Assembly (NCBI RefSeq): GCF_030512175.1
Contig: NZ_JAULBL010000001.1
Span: 1,278,510-1,342,509 of the forward strand
Direction of reading: 5' to 3'
Origin: Paeniglutamicibacter sulfureus
GTDB taxonomy: Bacteria > Actinomycetota > Actinomycetes > Actinomycetales > Micrococcaceae
DNA length: 64,000 bases
Part shown: piece after piece, positions 19,001-26,721 of the stretch
Layout: the number at the start of each line of letters is the position of its first letter
Numbering within the stretch: position 1 is the first letter of the stretch
Made by a program: the position numbers and the translations under genes
The notes under the pieces: generated by a model
The model's database searches: none
Seen by the model: only the letters and a program-made list of their open reading frames with translations
Told to the model about the DNA's origin: nothing

Positions 19001-20342
19001 GCTGTTGCTGGGCATCGCAGGTTCCGGCACCAGCACCACGCTGGCGTCCCTGGCCCTGGCCGCTGCGGCCGCCAAGGACCCGCGGGAACTTGACCTGCTG
19101 GTGCTGGACATGGGGTCCCGCGCCCTGGCCCCGCTGGCGGCGCTGCCGCACACCTCCGCCTACGTGGGCACCGGACCCGGCGCCAAGGAGCAGCAGGCCC
19201 GCTTCCTGCGGCACCTGCGCACCGAGCTGGCGCGCAGGCGCGCCGACCCCGGTTCACGCCGCGAGACGCTCGTGCTCATCGACGGGCTGGCCACGCTGCG
19301 CGACGAATTCCAGGACTACGACGGCCAGGGGCTGTTGGATGCCCTGAACCGCGCCTATGCCGACGGACCGGCCCTGGGGCTGTACTTCGCCGTGGCCACC
19401 ACCCGCGCCAAGGCGGTGCCCTCGGCGATCGACGAGGTCACCATCCAGAAATGGCTCTACCGGCTGGCCGATCCCTACGACTACTCGGCCCTGGGCGTGC
19501 GCGGGAGCAACATCCCGGCTGCGGTGCCCGGGCGCTGCGTGGATGCCGGGACGCTGCGGCAGATGCACATCGCCACCCCCGGCACCGACCTGGCCGCAGC
19601 GGTGGAATCCGTCGCCGCGCGCTGGCCCGGCACCGCGCCGAAGGCCGCCGCCATCGGCCGGCTGCCCGAGGAGCTGACCGTCGCCGAACTCGGCATGCCT
19701 GCGCAGCTTCAGGGCGAGCCATGGCGATTCCCGGTCGGGTTGCGCGAGGAGGACCTGGCCCCGGGAGTGCTCGAGGTCTACGAGGGCGAACACGTGCTCA
19801 TTTCCGGGCCCGCACGCTCGGGCAAGTCGACGCTGTTGCTGGCCCTTGCCGAGTCGATCCGCGCCTCCTCCGCCGCCGACGGGGAGCCGGTGGCAGTGTG
19901 GGGCGCCTGCGGCCGGCGTTCCCCGCTGGCCAACGCCGGCCTGGACAAGGTGTCCGTGGGACCGGAGGACCTGCCGGCGCTGCTGGCCTCGATCCGGCTA
20001 GAGCGCGGACCCGTGGTGTTGCTGGTGGACGACGCCGAACGCTTCGAGGATTCCGATGCATCCCTGGCCAACCTGTTGGCCTCCGGGCAGCGGGTCTGCG
20101 TGATCGCCGCGGGCCGCTCAGCTGACCTGCGGGCCCTGTATGCGCACTGGACCAAGACGCTGCGCAAGTCCCGTTGCGGGGTGCTGCTGCAGCCCGACGT
20201 CGACTACGACGGGGAGCTGCTCGGTGTCACGCTGCCGCGCCGCGCCCCGGTGGCGGTGACCCCCGGCCGCGGCTACCTTTGCGTGGGAGGGACGCCGGCG
20301 TTCATCCAGTCCATGGGGCCGGGGACAACGCCCGGCGCCTGA
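16035..20342 (+). CDS. FHA-domain FtsK/SpoIIIE ATPase, EssC/EccC-like motor of a type VII-like secretion system
   Basis: 1435 residues from GTG 16035, with AAAGGAG 6 bases upstream; the open frame extends further 5' but lacks a better start. Residues 1-80 look like a beta-grasp or degenerate FHA domain. A clear FHA domain spans about 90-175 (LIGRSPQADLV, DSGSTNGTLL). Two membrane helices lie near 231-270. Three FtsK-type ATPase domains follow. The first has an intact Walker A (GGTTGSGKS, about 652) and Walker B (RLLLVVDEF). The second has GIAGSGTST, where the Walker lysine is Thr. The third has GPARSGKST (about 1256) and VVLLVDDAE. This layout matches EssC of T7SSb. It would drive export of the WXG100 and Rhs proteins. 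The FHA domain implies phosphothreonine control, fitting the kinase gene downstream. Confidence 0.9.
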   Translation: MRVLIRLDGQRLDRELGTFAPGTTLAQLVTAAGGTAPPPGSTLYVDAAAVPADTPLEELLLLEGSTISLAPLPRPEPLRGWSATLSGGLDAGAVIPLPAHRPLLIGRSPQADLVLQTESASWNHASLELEGDGVRVRDSGSTNGTLLAGEAVDGDGVLVTAGATLVMGGTTVLLRPEITENRAPEPGSLHNLTPAATAPFNRPPRPGNPPEPDPLSPPVRKDVPPASKFSYITVLAPLLLAGAMVMMLGDARFAMFAALSPVMAVGMWFEQKHRRAKNLKEEDERFTAALADFATEIADAAAVQATRRHSEIPDPATTMRIAALPTTGLWQRRAGSAGFLALNAGIGDVPWAPRLDDRSAPVPDRLVREALEASRIPAAPVLVDLTDAGVVGIVGDRAGALALARSLLTQAAVHAGPADLSIAVFCDRGRHEEWSWASWLPHTRRLGTGTSERWLSDERRRSAALLRALRDGLEESTGGTTLLVLDSEVLTEGRDAPARELLGHGRSVPGLGGRGTAQGPRVSGIVIAASEQQLPASCTTVITVGTDAAASVHDLGELTNVGDTVLAGIGLEAAERCAMDLARFDDPELVVPGAALPSLVRLPELAGMPASDAESIRAQWAKANGFSAPIGTSESGPMSLDLVKDGPHGLVGGTTGSGKSEFLRSLVAGLAARNDATRLNFILIDFKGGAAFAACEALPHTIGTISNLDEQLADRALRSLEAEMARRQRIFAAAGEDIDNLDAYLATNPEEPMPRLLLVVDEFAMLAKDFPEVLSSLVSVAAVGRTLGVHMILATQRPAGVVNDDILANTNLRVALRVQSRDDSSNVIGVPAAAGISRAQTGRAYIKLGQDEITPVQTALVTGRASRASSDELVLDEIGHFGIAVPPRAPAPGAESEDSDLDELIEAINQAHRAAGFGEPRPVWPVALGERVPLAGFPADGTGSGPAHRASTIPVVGSVRARCIEVALKDEPEAQRQSPAGWDLAMGNLLLLGIAGSGTSTTLASLALAAAAAKDPRELDLLVLDMGSRALAPLAALPHTSAYVGTGPGAKEQQARFLRHLRTELARRRADPGSRRETLVLIDGLATLRDEFQDYDGQGLLDALNRAYADGPALGLYFAVATTRAKAVPSAIDEVTIQKWLYRLADPYDYSALGVRGSNIPAAVPGRCVDAGTLRQMHIATPGTDLAAAVESVAARWPGTAPKAAAIGRLPEELTVAELGMPAQLQGEPWRFPVGLREEDLAPGVLEVYEGEHVLISGPARSGKSTLLLALAESIRASSAADGEPVAVWGACGRRSPLANAGLDKVSVGPEDLPALLASIRLERGPVVLLVDDAERFEDSDASLANLLASGQRVCVIAAGRSADLRALYAHWTKTLRKSRCGVLLQPDVDYDGELLGVTLPRRAPVAVTPGRGYLCVGGTPAFIQSMGPGTTPGA

Positions 20343-20378
20343 TGCCTGCCCCCAGGGATACGAATAACCGATGCCCAG

Positions 20379-20402
20379 GAAGGCCCGCGAAAGCGGGCCT
20401 TC
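20379..20402. terminator. bidirectional hairpin terminator
   Basis: Perfect 10-bp stem GAAGGCCCGC / GCGGGCCTTC with a GAAA loop, between the convergent ends of the FtsK/EssC gene and the PAP2 pseudogene. There is only a short T tract on either side. Confidence 0.75.
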
Positions 20403-20955
20403 TCAGCCCGACATGGGTAATAAGGCGAAAAGGCTGACCATCGCCCCCACGACGGCCCCGGCAAAGACCTGGCTGCTGGTGTGGTGCCTGAGCTGAACCC
20501 GTGACCAGCTGAGTATTCCCACCACGGCCACCGCCACGGCCGCCCCAAAAGGCTGGTCTTCAAGGATGTGGAGGGCCACGAAGGCGGCCACGGCCACATG
20601 GATCGAAATCTTCCAGCGCAGCGTGATGCCTCCGGTGATCAGCAGGCCCGCCAAGATCAGCAACACCTCACGCAAGAGGACCGGTTCGACCCGAAGCCAC
20701 ACCATCAGCGCCAGGCCCAGCAGGATCGGCCAACGCGGTCAACAGCAATGGCCACCGCTGTTCGCGCCGGGTGATGTGGATGTCACTGACTTTCCCGGTC
20801 TTGCGGGCCCAGACGAGGGCCGCCCACGGGATGAGCATGGTGAAGGTGGTGGCCACGAACGCGTGGGGCCAGGAGACCTGCGGGAACCTCAGCGGGGTGA
20901 ACATCAACAACGCGGTGACCAGGACCGTCGGGCACAGCGATGGGATATCAGCCAT
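20403..20955 (-). pseudogene. PAP2-family membrane phosphatase, frameshifted
   Basis: Two overlapping frames together give one PAP2-like membrane protein. The first part (ATG 20955) reads VSWPHAFVATTFTMLIPW...REQRWPLLLTALA. The second continues ILLGLALMVWLR...LRWKISIHVAVAA to SRVQLRHHTSSQVFAGAVVG, which is the PAP2 signature region. One extra base near 20724-20732 (TTGGCC-G-ATCCTG) breaks the frame; removing it gives a smooth join of about 180 residues with five or six hydrophobic helices. It is either a real frameshift or a sequencing error. The family hydrolyses lipid phosphates such as undecaprenyl pyrophosphate. Confidence 0.7.
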
Positions 20956-21106
20956 GGCAGTTGCCTGGAACGGGGAAGGGGCATGGTTTCCGGGTTTCCT
21001 GGAATCGGAGGTGGGCGCGGGTCACTGATCCTCCGTCCCGGTGCGCCGGGTCATCGAGACCGTGAGGGTATCAATCGCTGCCTGTTCGGCAGTCCGCGAC
21101 TACCGG

Positions 21107-23080
21107 CTACCCGCGGGTGGTGATGCCAAACGGGTCGCTGGCCAGGTCGGTGAAGTTGCCGACCCCGGCCCGTAGGATGCAGTTCGGGGTGACGGACAAC
21201 GCGGTGACCACCAGCCCGTCGGCGGAGACCGCCAGGGAACCGGAACAGCCGTCGGAGAAGCGCACGCCCTTCTCGCCCCCGGCCACCGCGGCGAGCATTG
21301 CCGAGGCCTTGCCCGTGGACGGGGAGGTGTAGAGCGGGTTCAGGACGTCTTCGCCGCCGGGCCACACCGGCACCAGGGTGACCGGAAGCGCGGTCTGGCT
21401 CACCGTTCGCGCCGGGGTGATGACCTTGATGTCCCGCAGCCGCTGCACCGGATACGCCGAGCCGGCCGCAGCAGGGTCCGACACCGCTGCGGTGGTTGCC
21501 GCGGCCGAAGCTTCCAGCCATTGCTCCAGGGCGTTCTCACCGACCAGTTCCACCGGAATCCTGGCGCTGGCCTCGACGCTGCCCTTGGCCGGGACGGTGA
21601 TCCCGGCAAGACTCCACCCGCAGGTTGCGGAGATGCCACTCAGGCTCGGCTGGTTGCGTGTTGCCTCGAGCTTCTCCCAGGTCGCCGGTGGACAAGAGGC
21701 TGACGCGGACGCGCCTGGGAGCACCTCGAGGAAGGGCCCGCCCAGCGGTGATTTTTGCGCCGCATAGGTGATCGTCAGCGTCACTTCGTGCGCCTGGGCG
21801 TCGTATTGGGCGCTGCGGCTGACGGACAACCCACTGGGCAACGGGGCGTCCTGCTGGCTCGCGGTGGAATCTGCTGCCGGTGCCGCCGCGGGGGCCTCGG
21901 GCTTCGCCAGCGCCACGGCCCCGATGACGATGGCGATGGCCGCCACGAGGCCGCCGGCGATCATCGCGATGGACTTGCCGTGCAGCCATGCAGGCCGCGA
22001 CCCGGCGCGTACAGGGGTGGGTGCCTGCTGTGGGCGGGGCCGCAATTCGGGCCGCGGCATCGACCGCACCACGGTGTGCTGGCCCACCGGACCCAGTTCG
22101 GGAAGCGCGGAGGCACCGTATCCGGAATCCGGAACCTCCTCCGACACTGGATCCGGCGCCGTGGCCGCGCCGCGCAGCACCGTGGCCGGACGCTCAAGGG
22201 GTTGGAAGTCCTCGGGTTCGGCGGCCAACGGCAGGGCCGGCAGGTCGTCGAATTGGGCAGCCAGCCGGCGCAGCCGCGCCGCGGCCTCGGGCGCGCCGGG
22301 CCGTTGGCGCGGGTCCTTGCCGAGTAGCGACTCGAGCGCCTCCCACAGAGCGTCGGGCACCGCCAACCGCGGCGGAAAGGTGGTCACGTGGCGGTAGGCG
22401 AGGGTGAAATCGGTTCCCGTCCCGGCGTACGGAGTCCGTCCGGAAAGCATCTCGTAGAGCATGATGCCGGTGGCGTAGAGATCGGCGGCGGGCCCGATCT
22501 CGCCGGTACTGAGCAGTTCGGGCGGCATGTAGGCGGGAGTTCCCACCATGCCGGTGGTGTGTCGGGATTTCTCGTGCATGACCGAGGCGATGCCGAAGTC
22601 CGAGACCCGCACGGCTCCTGCAAGTCCTGGCCTCCACGGTTCGGCCAGCAGCACGTTGTCGGGTTTGATGTCCCGGTGCGTCGTGTTTCGGGTGTGCGCA
22701 TACGCAATGGCGTCCAGCATCTCGGCGCAGATGGCCAACGCGTCTGAAGCGGGAAGCGTACGGCGGTCTTCGAGCAGGTCGCGGAGGGATCCTCCGGGCA
22801 CCAGGTCCATGAGGATGGCGAGCCTTTCACCCTCGACCACCAGGTCCCTGACCGCCACGATGTTCGGGTGCCGCAGTGCCAAAAGCACCGAACGTTCCTT
22901 CACGAAGCGCTCAACGAGGGCGGGGTCGTGGGCGTGTTCCGGGCGCAGCACCTTGGCCGCGAGGTCGGGGTCGCCCGGGAGCGCGCTGACCCGCCACACC
23001 TCGCCCACCGCACCGGAGCCGAGGGGCTCGACGAAGCGGTAGGAGGCGCCAAGCGCGTCACCGGGCTGCACGTTTGCCAT
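21107..23080 (-). CDS. transmembrane Ser/Thr protein kinase (PknB class)
   Basis: 657 residues. The kinase domain (10-275) is complete: Gly-rich loop GSGAVGEV, AAKVL lysine, THRDIKPDN catalytic loop, DFGIAS, and activation segment GTPAYMPPE. A Pro/Arg-rich linker precedes one membrane helix at about 367-391 (IAMIAGGLVAAIAIVIGAVAL), with an extracellular domain of about 265 residues containing Cys pairs (SASCPPATW, SATCGW, DGCSG, PNCIL). It lacks PASTA repeats. It is convergent with the secretion operon, whose ATPase has an FHA domain, so it may regulate export; that link is inference. A perfect 16-bp hairpin lies just upstream of its start. Confidence 0.88.
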   Translation of the reverse strand: MANVQPGDALGASYRFVEPLGSGAVGEVWRVSALPGDPDLAAKVLRPEHAHDPALVERFVKERSVLLALRHPNIVAVRDLVVEGERLAILMDLVPGGSLRDLLEDRRTLPASDALAICAEMLDAIAYAHTRNTTHRDIKPDNVLLAEPWRPGLAGAVRVSDFGIASVMHEKSRHTTGMVGTPAYMPPELLSTGEIGPAADLYATGIMLYEMLSGRTPYAGTGTDFTLAYRHVTTFPPRLAVPDALWEALESLLGKDPRQRPGAPEAAARLRRLAAQFDDLPALPLAAEPEDFQPLERPATVLRGAATAPDPVSEEVPDSGYGASALPELGPVGQHTVVRSMPRPELRPRPQQAPTPVRAGSRPAWLHGKSIAMIAGGLVAAIAIVIGAVALAKPEAPAAAPAADSTASQQDAPLPSGLSVSRSAQYDAQAHEVTLTITYAAQKSPLGGPFLEVLPGASASASCPPATWEKLEATRNQPSLSGISATCGWSLAGITVPAKGSVEASARIPVELVGENALEQWLEASAAATTAAVSDPAAAGSAYPVQRLRDIKVITPARTVSQTALPVTLVPVWPGGEDVLNPLYTSPSTGKASAMLAAVAGGEKGVRFSDGCSGSLAVSADGLVVTALSVTPNCILRAGVGNFTDLASDPFGITTRG

Positions 23081-23108
23081 TCTTTTTCGTCTGCTCCTTG
23101 GTTAAGCA

Positions 23109-23151
23109 GCAATTGTTCGTGCCGGACCCGGGGGTCGGCACGAACAATTGC
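23109..23151. terminator. perfect 16-bp stem hairpin between DUF3151 and the kinase gene
   Basis: Arms GCAATTGTTCGTGCCG (23109-23124) and its exact complement (23136-23151) around an 11-base loop. It lies between the DUF3151 stop (23180) and the kinase start (23080), both read on the minus strand. There is no T tract, so it is likely a stem-type terminator or attenuator of the fba-DUF3151 transcript. Confidence 0.65.
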
Positions 23152-23179
23152 CAGCGGGGCCTAAGGCGGCCCGACGGGA

Positions 23180-23599
23180 TTACTCCGCTTCGAGCGCTGC
23201 GGCCGCGAGCGGATCGGAATCGTTGAGGAAGCGGCCAATGCGATCGACTTCCTCGGCCTCGCCGATGGCTGCGGCGGCGCGCTGCAGCGCATACAGCGAA
23301 CGCAGGAAACCGCGGTTGGGCTCGTGCGCCCAGGGCACCGGGCCCTGGCCGCGCCAGCCGGCCTTGCGCAGGGCGTCCAGTCCGCGGTGGTAGCCGACGC
23401 GGGCGTAGGCGTAGGACTCCACGGTGCGGCCCTCCGCATGCGCGTCGTTGGCCAGCAGGGCCCAGCCCAGCGAGGATGCCGGGAAGGCAGCGGCAATGTC
23501 CACCGCTTCGTCTCCGGCTTCCAGCCGCGCCTTGACCTCGGTCTCCTCCGGCAACAGGGTTGCGGGGATGCCGAGCAGGTTTGCTCCAAGATCTGCCAT
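23180..23599 (-). CDS. DUF3151 family protein
   Basis: 139 residues, start ATG 23599, two bases after the fba stop, so the two are co-transcribed. The sequence (DLGANLLGIPATLLPEETEV..., SSLGWALLANDAHAEGRTVE..., YARVGYHRGLDALRKAGWRG) matches the actinobacterial DUF3151 family, an all-helical, TPR-like protein commonly found beside fba or purA. Function is unknown. Confidence 0.85.
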   Translation of the reverse strand: MADLGANLLGIPATLLPEETEVKARLEAGDEAVDIAAAFPASSLGWALLANDAHAEGRTVESYAYARVGYHRGLDALRKAGWRGQGPVPWAHEPNRGFLRSLYALQRAAAAIGEAEEVDRIGRFLNDSDPLAAAALEAE

Positions 23600-23601
23600 G
23601 G

Positions 23602-24624
23602 TTACTTCAGCGCCTTTCCGGCGGAACCGAGCTGACGTGCGGCCTCCACGATGCGGGCGGCCATCGAAGCCTCGGCGGCGGCACCCCAGACGCGCGGGTC
23701 GTAGGTCTTCTTGTTGCCGACTTCGCCGTCGATCTTCAATACGCCGTCGTAGTTGGCAAGCATGTGGCCGGCCACCGGGCGGGTGAAGGCGTACTGGGTG
23801 TCCGTGTCGATGTTCATCTTGATGACGCCGTAGGAAACCGCGTCGGCGATTTCCTTGTCGGAGGAACCCGAGCCACCGTGGAAGACGAGGTCGAACGGGT
23901 TGGCCTTGCCAAGCTTGGACCCGACCTGCTCCTGGATGTCCTTGAGGATCTCCGGACGCAGCTTGACGTTGCCCGGCTTGTAGACGCCGTGCACGTTGCC
24001 GAAAGTCAGAGCCGTGATGTAGCGGCCGTTTTCGCCGGCGCCCAGGGCCTCGATGGTGGCCATGGCGTCCTCGACGGTGGAGTACAGCTTGTCGTTGATG
24101 GCGTTTTCCACGCCGTCTTCCTCGCCGCCCACGGCACCGATCTCGACCTCAAGGATCTGCTTGGCCGCGGCGGTGCGCGGCAGCAACTCCTTGGCGATGC
24201 GCAGGTTCTCTTCGAGGGTCTCTGCGGAACCGTCCCACATGTGCGAGTTGAAGTACGGGTTGCGGCCGGCGGCGACCTCGGCCTCGGAGGCCGCCAGCAG
24301 CGGCAGGACGAATTCGTCGAGCTTGTCGGCCGGGCAGTGGTCGGTGTGCAGCGCGATGTTCACGCCGTAGCTCTTGGCCACTTCGCGCGCGAACGCGGCA
24401 AAGGCCAGCGAACCGGTGACCATGTTCTTGACGGAGGCACCCGACCAGTAGGCTGCGCCACCGGTGGACACCTGAATGATTCCGTCGGATTCTGCTTCCG
24501 CGAAGCCGCGGATTGCGGCATTCAGGGTTTGCGACGACGTCACGTTGACTGCGGGGAAGGCGTAGCCGCCGGCCTTCGCAGAATCAATCATGGCGTTGTA
24601 CTTTTCCGGTGTTGCGATGGGCAT
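23602..24624 (-). CDS. fba: class II fructose-bisphosphate aldolase
   Basis: 340 residues, full length for the actinobacterial class IIA enzyme. It cleaves fructose 1,6-bisphosphate to glyceraldehyde 3-phosphate and dihydroxyacetone phosphate in glycolysis and runs in reverse in gluconeogenesis. The zinc and catalytic motifs are present: ALHTDHCPADK, the Glu-rich segment EVEIGAVGGEEDG, TFGNVHGVYKPG, LVFHGGSGSS and KMNIDTDTQYA. It begins a minus-strand unit with DUF3151. In relatives the neighbouring gene upstream is often a SpoU-type methyltransferase; here that gene is separated by the split peptidase gene and its transposon. Confidence 0.96.
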   Translation of the reverse strand: MPIATPEKYNAMIDSAKAGGYAFPAVNVTSSQTLNAAIRGFAEAESDGIIQVSTGGAAYWSGASVKNMVTGSLAFAAFAREVAKSYGVNIALHTDHCPADKLDEFVLPLLAASEAEVAAGRNPYFNSHMWDGSAETLEENLRIAKELLPRTAAAKQILEVEIGAVGGEEDGVENAINDKLYSTVEDAMATIEALGAGENGRYITALTFGNVHGVYKPGNVKLRPEILKDIQEQVGSKLGKANPFDLVFHGGSGSSDKEIADAVSYGVIKMNIDTDTQYAFTRPVAGHMLANYDGVLKIDGEVGNKKTYDPRVWGAAAEASMAARIVEAARQLGSAGKALK

Positions 24625-25062
24625 ACTGACTCCTATGTAGAAAAGGAATATGTGGGGAGTAGACCTCGTTGGCTGTTCCCATCCTATCTACTTGTGTGCT
24701 GGATCGCTTACGGGATGACGCGAGGCCACCGAAGGGCGGCTCTGCGTGGTGGGTTTGTGTAGTTTGTCCGTGATCGCCTCGACCCCGAGCGAGGACACGT
24801 AGGTGACCGATCGGCCTTCCCACCCACTGATCTTTTCCGTATTACCGAGGGTTTCCCCCCGTCCTCGCCCAGGACTGTTGCGTTCTAGCCCCAAGCGCGC
24901 GTTGATCTTTTCAAAGAGAAGGATAGCAATTGCGGCTAACTTTAGTGGGCCGCTTTTTCTTCCCGAAATTGAGTCCGGGAGGCCCCGGCCAGCCCGGATG
25001 CGCCGGTCACTTCAGCGGCGGATCTGGGTCAGGCCCGGGTCGCCGAAAACCAAAAACTACGG
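24625..25062. other. intergenic region upstream of fba
   Basis: About 440 bases with no credible gene. It must hold the fba promoter, though no clear -35/-10 pair could be fixed. At 24932-24953 a GCGGC...GCCGC hairpin is followed by CTTTTTCTT on the plus strand. It is a terminator-like structure pointing away from fba with no obvious plus-strand gene to end. Confidence 0.5.
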
Positions 25063-25180
25063 CTATTTCGCTGTGCTTGCGGACGAAGACAGAGTCTCCA
25101 TGCCGCCACTTGTGGTCGACGCGCCACTTGACGATTCCGTGGCCGGAGTCCCGGATCGCGATTCAGGCAATTTACTCGAT

Positions 25181-25276
25181 GACTCGGTCGAGGTGCTCGT
25201 CGACGACTCGGTCGAGGTGCTCGTCGACGACTCGGTCGAGGTGCTCGTCGACGACTCGGTTGACGCGCTGCTTGAC
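25181..25276. repeat. 24-bp tandem repeat, three perfect units plus a decayed fourth
   Basis: The 24-base unit beginning GACTCGGTCGAGGTGCTCGT occurs at 25181, 25205 and 25229, with a degenerate unit at 25253. It encodes Ser/Thr/Glu octapeptides (STSTESST phase) in the peptidase tail. Length variation by slippage is likely. Confidence 0.95.
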
Positions 25277-25356
25277 GACTCGGTCGGTTCGACGGACGGT
25301 GAAACCGTGGGTTCCGTGGTGGCCGGGGATGAACTGGTCGGCGGAGTAGTTTCGTC

Positions 25357-25540
25357 GCTCGGCGTAGGCGTCGGACTCGTTTCGGGTGTCGCCGAATTTG
25401 TGGGAGAAGGATCGGGAGTGTCGGTCGGTGAGGGTGTGGAGCTCGGCGTAGGCGTCGGACTCGTTTCGGGTGTCGCCGACTTTGTGGGAGAAGGATCGGG
25501 AGTGTCGGTCGGTGAGGGTGTGGAGCTCGGCGTAGGCGTC
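25357..25540. repeat. 84-bp tandem repeat (2.2 units) in the peptidase tail
   Basis: Near-perfect 84-base units at 25357-25440 and 25441-25524, with a third starting at 25525 that diverges after about 17 bases. Each encodes 28 residues of Pro/Thr/Ser-rich linker (TPTPSSTPSPTDTPDPSPT...). One base differs between the units (AATTTG/ACTTTG). Confidence 0.95.
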
Positions 25541-26529
25541 GGTTTTGTCGAGGGCTTTGTGTCGGGCGTGGGCGTGGGCTTTTGGCTCGGTTTCGGCCGT
25601 GGGGATTCTTTGCCTGGTGCCGTTGACTTGGGCGGGGTCGTGGTCGGTTCCGGCATCTCCACCTCGATGTCGTGGCCGTTCCGGCTCTCGGTCCGCGGCG
25701 CCCCCAAGTTGCGGATCGGTTCGGCGGCAATGGTGGTACGGCGCGAATCGATTTTCGCACTTGGCTGGCCGGGGATGACGGGCAGGAAGTTCCGGGGATC
25801 GTTCCAGCGTCCGTTGATGATCACTTCGTAGTGCACGTGGCAGCCGGTCGAGTTGCCCGTGGTGCCGCTGAGCGCAATGAGCTGACCCTGGCTGACGGTG
25901 TCGCCCGCCCTGGCGATGAGCCGCGAGTTGTGGCTGTAGCCGGTGCGCACCGAGGAGCCGTGGTCGATCGTCACGCGCATCCCAGAGTGGCCGGCCCAAG
26001 CCGACTGGACGACCACCCCGTCCGCTGTCGCATACACCGGGGAACCGCAGGGCAGGCCGTAGTCCTGTCCGATGTGGATCTGCGTCCCCGGACCGGTCGG
26101 GTTGTTCCGCCAGCCATACGGGCTGGTGATGAATCTCGAGGAAACCGGGTGGATCAGTTGGATCCCACCTGGTAGTACACCCAACGGCCCCACATTTTGT
26201 CCCACGAGTTGACCGGCGAATTGCCCGGTTGTCCCCCCGGAGCCCTGTGCCGATCCCGGGTCGGAGGCATCGGGCAAAGGCAGGCCTTCGGCCGCGCTGG
26301 TGATGTTCTCCGTGTCCCAGGCTATGGCGTCGATCCCGCTCAGCAGCGAGAGCTCGACAGGTTGCCTGTAGGCGGCCCCCTCGATCGCAAGCGGGGACGA
26401 TGCCACGGGAATGGAGGCCACTTGGCGGTCGGCCAGTGTCGGTGTGCTCGAGACTGCAAGTGCGGCAACGATGGCGATTCCCGCGGCAGCTACTCGGGCT
26501 GACTTCGGCTGCCTACGTATCTGGGATGG

Positions 26530-26535
26530 CTTGGG
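26530..26535. repeat. target-site duplication, left copy (CTTGGG)
   Basis: CTTGGG immediately outside the left transposon end. The same six bases follow the right end at 29918-29923. Removing the element and one copy restores the peptidase frame. Confidence 0.95.
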
Positions 26536-26658
26536 TGTTGAGCGTCGCGTTGTTTGGGGATGAGCCGTCGAGTTCGGTGCCGATGCAAGGTTTCGACTTG
26601 TAGGTCTTGATCTTCGGTTATTGGCGGCGGCAAGCTGACGATAACCAAACTTAAGGCA

Positions 26659-26699
26659 AACGACCCAGCGCCAGATTTCGAAGGCTGCGCCGGGTCGTT
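26659..26699. terminator. imperfect hairpin near the left transposon end
   Basis: AACGACCC (26659-26666) pairs with GGGTCGTT (26692-26699), extended imperfectly by AGCGCC/GGCTGCGC. It lies before the first transposon gene and could insulate it from outside transcription. There is no long T tract. Confidence 0.4.
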
Positions 26700-26721
26700 C
26701 TAACGCGAAAGAGTCGCGCTA

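Larger units (their letters stand above)
25063..26535 (-). pseudogene. secreted M23 (LytM) peptidase with Pro/Thr/Ser-rich tail, 5' end removed by a transposon
   Basis: The frame has no start before its signal segment (RVAAAGIAIVAALAVSS...LA); the first GTG (26421) lies after it, and a TAG inside the transposon (26719-26721) closes the frame upstream. The M23 domain is intact: zinc motifs HIGQD and HVHYE, with SPYGWRNNPTG and GTTGNSTGC. The last 200 residues are Pro/Thr/Ser repeats encoded by 84-bp and 24-bp tandem DNA repeats. Joining base 26529 to the fragment at 29918-29959 restores a continuous frame of about 503 residues with a GTG start. Relatives cleave peptidoglycan cross-links. As it stands the protein could not be exported. 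Confidence 0.9.

Noticed and set aside
25181-25540. Possible CRISPR array
   Set aside because: Repeats are head-to-tail without unique spacers, and the frame encodes a Ser/Thr/Pro linker. No cas genes are near.
24803-25831. 342-residue plus-strand frame with acidic Val/Asp repeats
   Set aside because: It is the antisense of the peptidase tail repeats. The minus strand has M23 motifs and the plus frame has no start context.
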